The position numbers were made by a program, and so were the translations under genes. Under the pieces are notes generated by a model. The model was not told the origin of the DNA, made no database searches, and saw nothing but the letters and a program-made list of their open reading frames with translations. Below, in pieces: positions 8,478 to 16,192 of a DNA stretch of 64,000 nucleotides (the stretch's first letter is position 1; each line of letters starts with the position of its first letter). The DNA is taken from positions 1-64,000 of the forward strand of contig CAWFPR010000027.1 of assembly GCA_963817635.1 (NCBI GenBank). The letters are read 5' to 3'. Origin of the DNA: CAWFPR01 sp963817635. GTDB lineage: Bacteria; Acidobacteriota; Vicinamibacteria; Vicinamibacterales; 2-12-FULL-66-21.

Positions 8478-10227
8478 TCAGCGGCTCTTCTGCACGGTCA
8501 GATCGATGCGCTTGCTCTCCGCCTCGGCGAGCGACAGCCGCCGCGCGCGGGGCCGCAGGTCCGCAAGGAATTCAGGGTCGTACCACTGTCCGTCCTGTAC
8601 GTGGTCGACTGCGGCAATCAGGTACTTCCCGGCCGGCAGCCCTTTGATTGAGAACTCGCCACGTTGATCTGCCCGTGCCGTGCGGACGGTTCGTGAATCC
8701 TCGCGCCAACTCGACGTCTCTTCCGCGAACACCACGACGGTTCCATCGGCCGGTTGTGTGTTTTCATCCAGGAGGACGCCCCGGAGGTGCGTGGGCCGGT
8801 TCGTGAGCACAACCCGGACACCATCCAATGTTTCGCCGTGTCGCACGTCAATCGGGTCGTCGGCAAGGTTGCGTCCATTCAGCTCGACGCTCTTGAGCGT
8901 CCACTCACCCGTCAGCGTTCCGATCGACAACACGACCGGCCCAACGACTGCCTTGAGCTCGAAGGTGGCGTCGGCGTTTACGCGGCCGTTGCCCGACGAG
9001 GCGAGCGTCGACATTCGTGCCGCCCACGTCAGCGGCCGCGCCCGCACGACCAACCGATCGACGGCCGGCACCGGCGTCCCGTCGTCGCTCACGACCTGCC
9101 CGCGAAGGGACCCGCCGCTGCCCGTGACGATGACGAGGCCGTCGATATCGATGCCGGCCACCTGAATCATCTGGCGGGCTTCCTGCGCCGGCTGACCGTT
9201 GGCGGCCGCCGTCCGTACAGCCAGCAGGTACTCACCTGCCAAAATGTTGTTCACCAAAAAGCGGCCGTCGGGCCCGGTTTGGGCAGTGGTGGAAGGGGCG
9301 GTTGTCCCTCCCTGCGGGCCCATGACCTCCTGCGACAACATCACTGACTCATTGGCGACCGGTGCCCCGGCAGCGTTGAAGACCGTGCCTGACACTCTGA
9401 GAGGTTCGCGCGGGAACGAGCGCGAAGTCGATATTGCCCACCTCCTGGCCGACGCCCACTTTTATGCGCTCCGCTTCCGTTGGATCGATGACTCCCGGAT
9501 AGAACGATGGCTGATAGCCGAACACCTGCGTCGTATCCGACTCGAGCGGCCACGTCTCGCGACTCCGTGCCATGACCACGAATTCGCCTGGGGGGAGCAC
9601 CAACGAATACTGCCCGTTCTCGTCCGTCATCGCCACGCTGCCGCGCCAACAGCATTCTTCCGGGACGAAGAACGGGATGAGCTTGCGTGCGCCTTGAAAA
9701 CGGCCGAACTGCATCGCGTATACGAAAACCTTTGCGATCGGCTCACCGGCGTCGTCGACGATGCGTCCGCTGATCACCCCCAGGCGTGGGAGGGCGAAAT
9801 CAATGGCCTTCACCGTTTGCCCTTCGCCGAGGTGCAGCGGCTTGCCGACCTCGCCGGCCCGGCGCTGGCCGTACGCGAGGGTCAGGTAGCCACCGCGTTC
9901 GGCCTTCAATGAATACTCGCCTGCAGGCAGATCGCGGACCTCGTAGCGTCCGTCCGCATTCGTGCTGACGCGCCGGTCGGACGGCAACGTCGGAGAGGCG
10001 ATCCGGATCACGGCTCGCCGCAGCGGCGCACCCGTCTCGAGATTCGTCACGCGGCCAACGATCACGGCCGTGCCTTTGGCCGCCGGCGCAGCGTCGCGCG
10101 GCGGCGCAGGTTGCACCAACGGCGGCACTGGCACTTGCCCAGCAGCCGAACGCAGCGCGAAAGGCGTGCCAGCGACAAGGAGAAACGCGAGCACTCGCGA
10201 GGCGGTACGCGTCGGCGAACGCTGCAT
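8478..10227 (-). pseudogene. Secreted carboxypeptidase-regulatory-like domain protein 2 (frameshifted)
   Basis: The N-terminal segment (10227 to about 9396) begins with a signal peptide (RVLAFLLVAGTPFALRSAAG), then a CarboxypepD_reg beta-sandwich (GRVTNLETGAPLRRAVIRI ... GRYEVRDLPAGEYSLKAERGGY), then a second repeat starting VISGRIVDDAGEPIAKV. The match continues from about 9395 in another frame (SGTVFNAAGAPVANESV ... GEFSIKGLPAGKYLIAAVD). One extra base in ACCTCTCAG explains the break. The whole resembles the upstream paralogue at 10229-11929. Such Ig-like repeat proteins of Acidobacteriota are exported; substrate or partner is unknown. The ATG lies 1 nt after the upstream stop, so the two form an operon. 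Confidence 0.75.
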
Positions 10228-10228
10228 G

Positions 10229-11929
10229 TTATTTCCTCAGCACCAGATCGACGTGCTTCGCCTCCGCGTCGGCAACCGCGACGCGGATGGCGCGGCCCTT
10301 CAACCCTTCCAGGAACTCCGGGTCGTTCCATTGGCCCTCCTGGACGGAGTCGAGCGCAGCTATGAAGTAGTCTCCCGCGGGCAGCCCCCTGAAGGTGAAC
10401 AATCCGCGCTGATCGGGGCGTGTCACCCGGACCGTTCGTGAGCCCTCTCGCCACGTCGCTTTGTCCTCCGCGAAGACAATCACAGTCCCTTCCGCCGGAT
10501 TCTGCCTCTCGTCGCGCAACACGCCGCGGATGATCGTCGGCCGCCTGGTGAGCACCACGTGGACGCCCGACAGTGTCTTGCCGTGCTCGATCGGCAGCGG
10601 GAGATCGGCCATGTCGCGCCCGTCAACCTCGAGGGCCTTGAGCGTCCACTCACCCGTCAGTGGGCCGATGGAGAGCACGGTGTCGCTGAGGACGCCCCGG
10701 ACTTCGAACGAACCGTCACTCTGGACCCGGCCGTTGTCGGGATCGAGCACCGAAATCATGCTCCGGGCGTTCGGATCGAACGGCGGGCGCACCTGCATAC
10801 GGTCGAACCCGGCCGGAAGCGGCGACCAATCGTCGGTCGCCACGTCGCCGCGGACGGTCCCGCCCGCGCCCGCGACGAGCGATAGACCCTCGACGTCTAC
10901 GCCTGCCAGGTTGGTGGTGACCTGCCCTTCCTGCGCCGGGTCGTTGCCGCGCGCCGGCGCCCGTACCGACAGGCGGTACTCGCCGGGCGGAATATTTGAC
11001 AGCGTCCAGCTGCCATCTCCGGCCACCTTCGTCGAGCTCACGGCCACCGCTGACCCCATCCACATGGCCGGTCCACCAATCTCGCGCATCATCGTCACCG
11101 TCTCGCCTCCGAGGGGCACGCCGGAGACGCTCGTCGCCGTGCCACGAACGGTCGAGGTCCGGCCCGCCACCAGGCTGAAATCGATGCCTGACACGTGCTG
11201 GGCGACCCCGAGCGTGACACGCTGTGCCTGGGCCGCCGTGGACGTCCCAGGGAAATAGGTGGACGCGTAGCCGAAGACCTGCTTGGGATCGCTCTCGTGT
11301 GGCCAGGTCTCGCGGGTTGTTCCCATGACCGCGTAGTCGCCAGGCGTGAGGGAGAGCAGCCGATACCGACCCGTGATATCGGTGGTCGCGTTGGCACCAG
11401 TCGCGATCAGTTGCCGCCGGCCGTGGACATACCGCGTCTGCAGGGCCCAGACGGTGACCCCGGCGATCGGCTCGCCGAGGTCGTCGAGCACGCATCCGCT
11501 GATCACGCTCATTCGAGGCAACGCGAAGTCGACCTTCTCAGCGACTTCCTTGTCGGCGATCTCCAGCGGCCGCGCCTGCTCGCCAGGACGTCGCTGACCA
11601 AACTTCAGCGCAAGATAGCCGCTGCGCTCGACCCGCAGCGTGTAGCGGCCGGGAGGAATGTCGCGGAACTCGTAGCTCCCGTCGGTCGAGGTGGTCGCGG
11701 TCCGTGGCGTCAGCGGACTCATTTCGTCGGTGAGGTGAACCTGCGCGCGCCGGAGCGGCTTGCCGGTGTCCAGGCTCGTGATGCGGCCGCGGATGACACC
11801 GCCGGCCTTGAACTCGTGCGTCGAGTTTCGCGATCCCGCGCCACCGGGAGCCGACACCGCAACCTGCGGCCCGGCGGGTGCCGCGAGTGCGGAGATCGCG
11901 AAGGCCAGCATCACTACTGTCGCGGGCAT
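10229..11929 (-). CDS. Secreted carboxypeptidase-regulatory-like domain protein 1
   Basis: 566 residues from the ATG at 11929, chosen because GGAG lies 7 nt upstream and the product then begins with a clean signal peptide (MPATVVMLAFAISALAAPAG). Repeated CarboxypepD_reg sandwiches follow: IRGRITSLDTGKPLRRAQVH with DGSYEFRDIPPGRYTLRVER, VISGCVLDDLGEPIAGV with TGRYRLLSLTPGDYAVMG, then three further modules ending in GLFTFRGLPAGDYFIAALD. No peptidase or enzyme domain is visible. Proteins of this build are common in Acidobacteriota and are thought to be envelope or extracellular adhesion/assembly modules; that is inference. It is paralogous to the next gene, so this is a local duplication carried inside island 1. 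Confidence 0.85.
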   Translation of the reverse strand: MPATVVMLAFAISALAAPAGPQVAVSAPGGAGSRNSTHEFKAGGVIRGRITSLDTGKPLRRAQVHLTDEMSPLTPRTATTSTDGSYEFRDIPPGRYTLRVERSGYLALKFGQRRPGEQARPLEIADKEVAEKVDFALPRMSVISGCVLDDLGEPIAGVTVWALQTRYVHGRRQLIATGANATTDITGRYRLLSLTPGDYAVMGTTRETWPHESDPKQVFGYASTYFPGTSTAAQAQRVTLGVAQHVSGIDFSLVAGRTSTVRGTATSVSGVPLGGETVTMMREIGGPAMWMGSAVAVSSTKVAGDGSWTLSNIPPGEYRLSVRAPARGNDPAQEGQVTTNLAGVDVEGLSLVAGAGGTVRGDVATDDWSPLPAGFDRMQVRPPFDPNARSMISVLDPDNGRVQSDGSFEVRGVLSDTVLSIGPLTGEWTLKALEVDGRDMADLPLPIEHGKTLSGVHVVLTRRPTIIRGVLRDERQNPAEGTVIVFAEDKATWREGSRTVRVTRPDQRGLFTFRGLPAGDYFIAALDSVQEGQWNDPEFLEGLKGRAIRVAVADAEAKHVDLVLRK

Positions 11930-11993
11930 ACGTGAACTCCCGTCTAAAGAGAAACTCGTGGCGTTGGGCTCGGAGCGCATTGTTAAGCAGCTT

Positions 11994-12160
11994 CGATTTT
12001 AACCTCGGCCCCCAAGTCACGGAGGCGCCTCAGGAGGTTCTTGGTCAGTTGGGTTTGTCTCGCCCGACAAAGTAGCGGCCGCCGAGGTCGTGGTACTCGA
12101 CGCCATCGCGAAGGATGTGGACGGCCAGCCCGGCAGAGCGGGGATACAACACTTCCATCA
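11994..12160 (-). pseudogene. Possible transposase C-terminal tail
   Basis: On the minus strand a short frame (DGVEYHDLGGRYFVGRDK) and, after a 1-nt shift, QLTKNLLRRLRDLGAEVKIEAA followed by TAA. A YFxxxD ... LxRRLxxLGxxV tail of this type closes many transposases. Only ~55 codons remain and the family cannot be fixed. It is a likely IS scar next to the secreted-protein pair. Confidence 0.4.
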
Positions 12161-12251
12161 GGCGCCTCCTAAGTGTCAGCGAACGCCCAAATGCGGCCAC
12201 GACCGAACGTCTGAAAACCGGCCACGGCAGGTAGGGTTGTCAGGCATCCTT

Positions 12252-12276
12252 GAGGGTTCGATTCCTTCGCGGCTCA
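12252..12276 (+). other. Possible tRNA 3'-end remnant
   Basis: GAGGGTTCGATTCCTTC forms a plausible T arm (5-bp stem with one G-T pair around TTCGATT), followed by GCGGCTCA as acceptor 3' strand. No matching 5' acceptor strand (GAGCCGC) is visible upstream, and TCC rather than CCA follows. It may be an old attachment-site scar or coincidence. The rest of 12161-12432 holds no gene that I can support. Confidence 0.25.
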
Positions 12277-12432
12277 TCCCTTCCGCTCCTGCAGCAGCTC
12301 TGAACGGGCTACGGACGGTCAACCGCTCCTCATGACCCTGGCCGTCCTGGAGTTCCTCCGTGTAGATCGTGGCGCAGTCCGACGCGACCGCGGAGGCGAC
12401 GACCCGTGGAGTCACTTGACCCTGACGCGTGC

Positions 12433-12449
12433 GTATGACACAGTCATAC
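12433..12449. promoter_or_regulatory. VapB-type operator palindrome
   Basis: Perfect inverted repeat GTATGAC-ACA-GTCATAC ending 2 nt before the ATG of the ribbon-helix-helix antitoxin. RHH antitoxins with their toxins usually repress by binding such palindromes over the promoter, so this is the expected operator for the pair. Confidence 0.7.
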
Positions 12450-12451
12450 AC

Positions 12452-12670
12452 ATGGAAGAAGTGCTGACTATCCGCCTGCCCAAAGGCACGCGACGCCGCC
12501 TCGAGCGGCGAGCGAAGGCACAGAAGCTCACCGTCAGCCAACTTGTGCGCCGGGCGCTCGAACAGGAGGAACTGCTGTCGAGCCTGGCCTCGGCCCGCGC
12601 CGAACTCGTGCCACAGGCACGTGCACAGGGCATCTACACGGACGAGGACGTGTTCGCGATCGTGTCGTGA
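12452..12670 (+). CDS. vapB: Ribbon-helix-helix antitoxin (VapB/CopG-like)
   Basis: 72 residues from the ATG at 12452. A longer frame from 12332 exists, but the palindrome sits just before 12452 and the protein core starts there. EEVLTIRLPKGTRRRLERRA gives the RHH beta strand and first helix, KLTVSQLVRRALEQEEL the second helix, followed by a helical toxin-binding tail. The stop overlaps the PIN-toxin start by 4 nt (GTGA), the normal arrangement for VapBC. Expected to bind and inhibit the toxin and to bind the upstream operator. Confidence 0.8.
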   Translation: MEEVLTIRLPKGTRRRLERRAKAQKLTVSQLVRRALEQEELLSSLASARAELVPQARAQGIYTDEDVFAIVS

Positions 12671-13062
12671 TCGTCGTCCTCGACACGAACGTGATCGTCG
12701 CGGCGCTGGTCGCCAAAGGGCTGTGCCACGAAGTCGTGGTGCGTGCCCTGGGTTCCTGCACCGTTGTGACGTCAGCCGCCCTGCTCGACGAACTCGAGCG
12801 CACCTTGCGCCGCAAGTTCTCGCTCGGTCCTGCCGCCCTGGCGTTCCTGGAACAGCTGCGACTTCGCGTTCGAATCGTCGAGCCCGCCCCGTTCAGCGCG
12901 CGCGTGTCCCGAGATGCCGATGACGACGTGGTCCTGGCCACGGCTGTCGCCGCCGGAGCAGCCCTGATCGTGAGTGGCGACCAGGACCTCCTGGTCATCG
13001 GCCGCCACAAGGGTATCGACATCGTCTCTCCACGAGATTTTTTGAGGCGTCTGTCGCTCTGA
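12667..13062 (+). CDS. vapC: PIN-domain ribonuclease toxin (VapC-like)
   Basis: 131 residues, GTG start. PIN fold: VVLDTNVIVAALVAKG carries the first catalytic Asp, LLDELERTLRRKF the conserved Glu, DADDDVVLATAVAAGA the second acidic cluster, and IVSGDQDLLVIGRHKGIDIVSPRDFL the final Asp pair and strand. Length fits the 'putative toxin-antitoxin system toxin component, PIN family' subgroup. It is predicted to be a Mg-dependent endoribonuclease held inactive by the antitoxin encoded immediately upstream. Frame and motifs are complete, in contrast to the broken VapC fragment at 2704-3015. Confidence 0.85.
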   Translation: MIVVLDTNVIVAALVAKGLCHEVVVRALGSCTVVTSAALLDELERTLRRKFSLGPAALAFLEQLRLRVRIVEPAPFSARVSRDADDDVVLATAVAAGAALIVSGDQDLLVIGRHKGIDIVSPRDFLRRLSL

Positions 13063-14006
13063 TCTGGCAAAGCCCTTCAGGGGAGTGCTGATCCTCACAC
13101 CGCTCGCAACGCCTGCAGATTTCGCAGCCACGCGTCCAGCTGGTTCCGACTCGCGAAAATGCGGCTCCGCAGCCAGGCTCGATATCGCGAGACGACGTCG
13201 ACCTCGAACATCAACTTATTTTCGCAGCACGGCGCCTCGCCATTCGCTTTCGCCGAGGTGATAGGTCAGAGCATGTGCACACGCTCAATTACACGGTGAT
13301 CGCCGCTGGGGCGGTGATTGCGATCCTGGGAGAACTTTCAGGAGGCGGACGGGTCAATCGGCGTCCCACGAGTGCTGTGGGACTGTGGCGTTCCGCGCAG
13401 GGTGGGTCGGGTAGCGCTGGGGCGGGTAGCGCAAGGGTAGCGCTGGGGTTGCGCTTGGGTAGCGCTGGGGCCTTGACACGCGAAACGAAACCGACGCGCG
13501 TATTTTCAAGTCATCTCGCGTGGCGATCGATCGCCACCCTCCACGATGGGCCACAGGCCACGTGGAATTCGTTTCCGCCCGGATCGCCCACAGGGCAGCG
13601 GGAAGAAGCGCCCGATAGCCGGGTCGGTGCAGAGAGTCGCAGCTGGGAAGCCCGGGCCACTCCAGGGAACCTGAGGCAACCAGAGACAGCGCGACTCGCC
13701 ACGATCAGCGGTTTGGTCAGCATGACAGCCGCGTCGATGCGCACCACCGAGGGCCGGCACCCCTAAACCAAGAAGGCGTTTCCGCGTACGACGGCTCTTC
13801 AGGACCGGTCGTTTTCGCGGAGCACCGCGGGGCCCGACGCGTCGCACCCTGGCGTGACGCGCTTTTCGGCCTCGTCATGGCGTCAGTCAGAGTGCGAGCC
13901 ATGCTCTGCTCTGAACCCGCCGCACCGAGCCGCCGCAGACGCGTGATCGACCTCAGGTCCATCACGCGCTGCGGACCTACCGGCTCGACACGTTCATCAA
14001 CAGTCT
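13063..14006. other. Long non-coding stretch with short repeats and a hairpin
   Basis: About 940 nt without a supportable gene. At 13398-13471 a degenerate GGGTAGCGCTGGGG unit recurs about four times. A minus-strand frame around 13095-13240 (FEVDVVSRYRAWLRSRIFAS) could be a transposase-like tail, but is too short to name. At 13941-13967 there is a hairpin with 12-nt arms and one mismatch (GCGTGATCGACC / GGTCCATCACGC). Confidence 0.5.
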
Positions 14007-14030
14007 GGCGCCGAACGCATGTTCGGCGCC
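14007..14030. promoter_or_regulatory. Perfect palindrome upstream of the excisionase-like gene
   Basis: GGCGCCGAAC-GCAT-GTTCGGCGCC, arms of 10 bp, ending 21 nt before the ATG at 14052 and 10 nt before its ribosome-binding site. Its place suggests an operator or attenuating hairpin that controls the xis-int genes. Confidence 0.5.
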
Positions 14031-14051
14031 GCAAACGTGCGGAGGACGAGC

Positions 14052-14321
14052 ATGCCCAGCATCACGTACCCGGAACCGGCGCATACTGCGAACGTCGTTC
14101 GCGAGGTGGCGGAGGCGGCGCCTTTGTACGAAGCACTGCCGAATCGCCTGCTGACGGCATTCGAGGTGGCGGAATTCGTCGGCTGTCACGAAGAGACGGT
14201 TCGTCGCGCGTACCTGCGCGGCCTGCTGGTCTCGCAACGCTTCGGCGTCAGAGGAAGGAGGTTCCATCCCGCAGATGTCCTTGACTGGATTCGTCGAGGA
14301 CTCCCAACGAAGGTCTCGTAA
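14052..14321 (+). CDS. Excisionase-like helix-turn-helix protein
   Basis: 89 residues from the ATG at 14052, chosen because GGAGGA lies 5 nt upstream. LLTAFEVAEFVGCHEETVRRAYLRGLL is a MerR/excisionase-type HTH, followed by a wing (VSQRFGVRGRRFHPADVLDWIRRG) typical of the HTH_17 family. It sits 189 nt upstream of the integrase on the same strand, the usual place for a recombination directionality factor. The gap between them is GC-rich and repetitive, with no second gene. Confidence 0.75.
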   Translation: MPSITYPEPAHTANVVREVAEAAPLYEALPNRLLTAFEVAEFVGCHEETVRRAYLRGLLVSQRFGVRGRRFHPADVLDWIRRGLPTKVS

Positions 14322-14510
14322 CCGAAGCGCCTGCGGCCCGAGCGAGGCGCCGGCTTGCCAACCGAAGCGCCGGGCCAGCCTTCGCCGAGGCTACGGCGGG
14401 CAACCTTCGCTGGCTCGGCGCGAAGGTTGGAGGGAAGCGCCACGAAGTGGCGCCGCCGAGTGAGAGCGAGCGGGGGTGGGGCCCCGCGAGCAGTGAAAAG
14501 GAGGACCCGT

Positions 14511-15914
14511 ATGGCTGTTCGAAAGCCCTGCCGCAGCAGAGGCTGCAAGTCGAGCCCGCGCTGCGAACATCCGTGGTGGTTGGATGTCATGCACAACCGC
14601 AAACGGTACCGAATGCCCGTCGATGACTTCGCGCTCGCGCGAGGAGCGACGGCACCGGTCACGTCCAAGCAGGAAGCCGAGAAGGTCTGGGAACCGAAGT
14701 TCATCGCCGAGATCGTCTCCGGGAAGGATCCCCGCGTGCCGATCGAACGCGAGACGAAGTTCGAACGACCGACGACGGTAGCCGACCTGCTGAAGCTGTA
14801 TCGCACTCGCTACGTCGAGGTCGAGCCGCTCAAGAGCCGGGCAGGCATGCTGAGTCAACTGAACGTTCTCAGCGCTCAACTCGGCACCCTGCCCGCAACG
14901 GCGCTCGAACGTCCCGATGCGATCGAGGACTTCAAGGCGCAATACGCGAACCGCGCGGTCGCGACCACGAATCGCTACCTCGCTCGGTTGCGTCACGTCT
15001 GCAACTGGGCGATCGGTCGCGATCTCCTCACCAAGACGGCGTTTCATCCTCGCGGCGTCCGAATCCCCGCGAAGGCCGAACGTCGTCGCGAACGGCGCGT
15101 GTCCGAGGCCGAGGAACAACGGCTCCTGGAGGCGTGCAAACTCCTGAACGAGCCCACGCGGAGCATGGCGAAGCTGACCTGGGACGATGTCCACGAGATC
15201 CGAGCACGAGCCCAGGCCGGCATCGAGCAACGGGACATCGCGGCAGCGTTCAAGATCTCGCGACCGCTGTGCAGCGCGATCGTCCGCGGCCACATCTGGA
15301 ATCCGGAGGTCAAGCTGACCACTGGTGACGAGATGCGCGACCGGATCATCGGAGCCCTCGACACGGGCTGCCGTCGCGGCGAGATGCTCAAGATCCAGAA
15401 CAAGCAGGTCGATTGGCGACACCGCTGGATCCGGATTCTCAAAGAGCACTCGAAGACCGACGTGGCACGTGTCATTCCGTTCGAGGCAGGCAGCCGGCTC
15501 GAGAAGCTGTTGCGCCGGCGAGCGTTCCTCGGACCGGATGCGTACGTGTTCGGCGAGGCAACGACCGGCGCGTACGTGGCAAGCCTGAAGTCAGCCTGGG
15601 AGACGCTGCTCCTCCTGGCGAACGGCATCAAGCCAACGCGAGCCGGGAGCGGCAAGCGAGTGTCGAACCGGAAGGCGCTCGCACAGATCGACCTCCACTG
15701 GCACGACCTCCGGCACGAGGCGCTGTCACGGCTGGCCGACGATGGTGTCCCGGTCCACGAGCTGCAGATGCTCGCCGGGCACTCCAGCATCACGACGACC
15801 CAGCGCTACATGAACGCGCGTGCGAGCTCGCTGGCGGAGTCGATGCGCCAAGCGCGCGAACGCCGCGTCAGTCGTGTCGAACACGCTGACGAAGCGACCG
15901 CTCAGATTGGGTGA
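14511..15914 (+). CDS. int: Tyrosine recombinase/integrase with inserted HTH
   Basis: 467 residues from the ATG at 14511. A longer open frame upstream is low-complexity and AGGAGG precedes this ATG. A Cys/basic N-terminal arm domain is followed by a SAM-like core-binding domain (about 95-190) and a catalytic domain with R288 (TGCRRGEM), H398 and R401 (HDLRHEAL), H424 (LAGHSS) and Y433 (TTQRYMN). All key residues are present. Between core-binding and first catalytic Arg there is an extra segment, about 221-263 (LTWDDVHEIRARAQAGIEQR then IAAAFKISRPLCSAIVRGHIW), which reads as a separate HTH. The gene ends 110 nt from the tRNA-end repeat at 16025, so it is the likely enzyme for island 1. Confidence 0.9.
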   Translation: MAVRKPCRSRGCKSSPRCEHPWWLDVMHNRKRYRMPVDDFALARGATAPVTSKQEAEKVWEPKFIAEIVSGKDPRVPIERETKFERPTTVADLLKLYRTRYVEVEPLKSRAGMLSQLNVLSAQLGTLPATALERPDAIEDFKAQYANRAVATTNRYLARLRHVCNWAIGRDLLTKTAFHPRGVRIPAKAERRRERRVSEAEEQRLLEACKLLNEPTRSMAKLTWDDVHEIRARAQAGIEQRDIAAAFKISRPLCSAIVRGHIWNPEVKLTTGDEMRDRIIGALDTGCRRGEMLKIQNKQVDWRHRWIRILKEHSKTDVARVIPFEAGSRLEKLLRRRAFLGPDAYVFGEATTGAYVASLKSAWETLLLLANGIKPTRAGSGKRVSNRKALAQIDLHWHDLRHEALSRLADDGVPVHELQMLAGHSSITTTQRYMNARASSLAESMRQARERRVSRVEHADEATAQIG

Positions 15915-15943
15915 AGGAATGCAGGCCGAGCAGGGTTGGCACG

Positions 15944-15970
15944 CTACCGATTGTCAGCCAATTGTCAGCC
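15944..15970. repeat. Putative integrase arm-type sites, right end of island 1
   Basis: The 27-bp block CTACCGATTGTCAGCCAATT plus GTCAGCC, exactly repeated from 2649-2675. It contains TGTCAGCC twice at 11-bp spacing and lies between the integrase stop and the att repeat. The same orientation at both island ends supports 2505-16025 as one element. Confidence 0.65.
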
Positions 15971-16024
15971 GACGCTCGATCCGCGTTCGCCGAATTCACA
16001 AACGTGTGAAAACGTTAAGAATTT

Positions 16025-16074
16025 TGGTCGGGGCGACTGGATTCGAACCAGCGACCCCCTGCGCCCAAGGCAGG
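16025..16074 (-). repeat. att-like repeat: 3' 50 nt of tRNA-Pro(TGG)
   Basis: Identical to the end of the tRNA at 36487 from CCA through the anticodon loop and 5' anticodon stem, then diverges. It forms the junction between island 1 and island 2. It cannot encode a tRNA because the 5' half is missing. Confidence 0.93.
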
Positions 16075-16131
16075 CTGGGGAGAGCTTCAGAAGCACTGAT
16101 TTCCCAGTGATTTGCAGTGCTCGCGAGAAGG

Positions 16132-16151
16132 TGTGACCAGTTTTGTGACCA
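16132..16151. repeat. Tandem TGTGACCA repeats beside the att, possible arm sites
   Basis: TGTGACCA at 16132-16139 and 16144-16151, start-to-start spacing 12 bp, 58 nt inside island 2. The layout parallels the TGTCAGCC pairs of island 1 but with a different sequence, as expected if a different integrase was responsible. Confidence 0.45.
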
Positions 16152-16192
16152 TCCAGGCGGCGAGACGTAGTGATGTGTGGCGATTCGCGTCG

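Noticed and set aside
12416..12439. TTGACC / TATGAC as a -35/-10 pair for vapBC
   Set aside because: Spacer only 12 nt, too short for a sigma-70 promoter.
13395..13471. Possible CRISPR or direct-repeat array
   Set aside because: Only about four degenerate 14-nt units without regular spacers; simple low-complexity repeat.
13275..13766. 163-codon plus-strand frame starting MHTLNYTVIAAGAVIA
   Set aside because: The first 15 residues look permease-like, but the rest is repeat-derived and low-complexity; not supportable as a gene.
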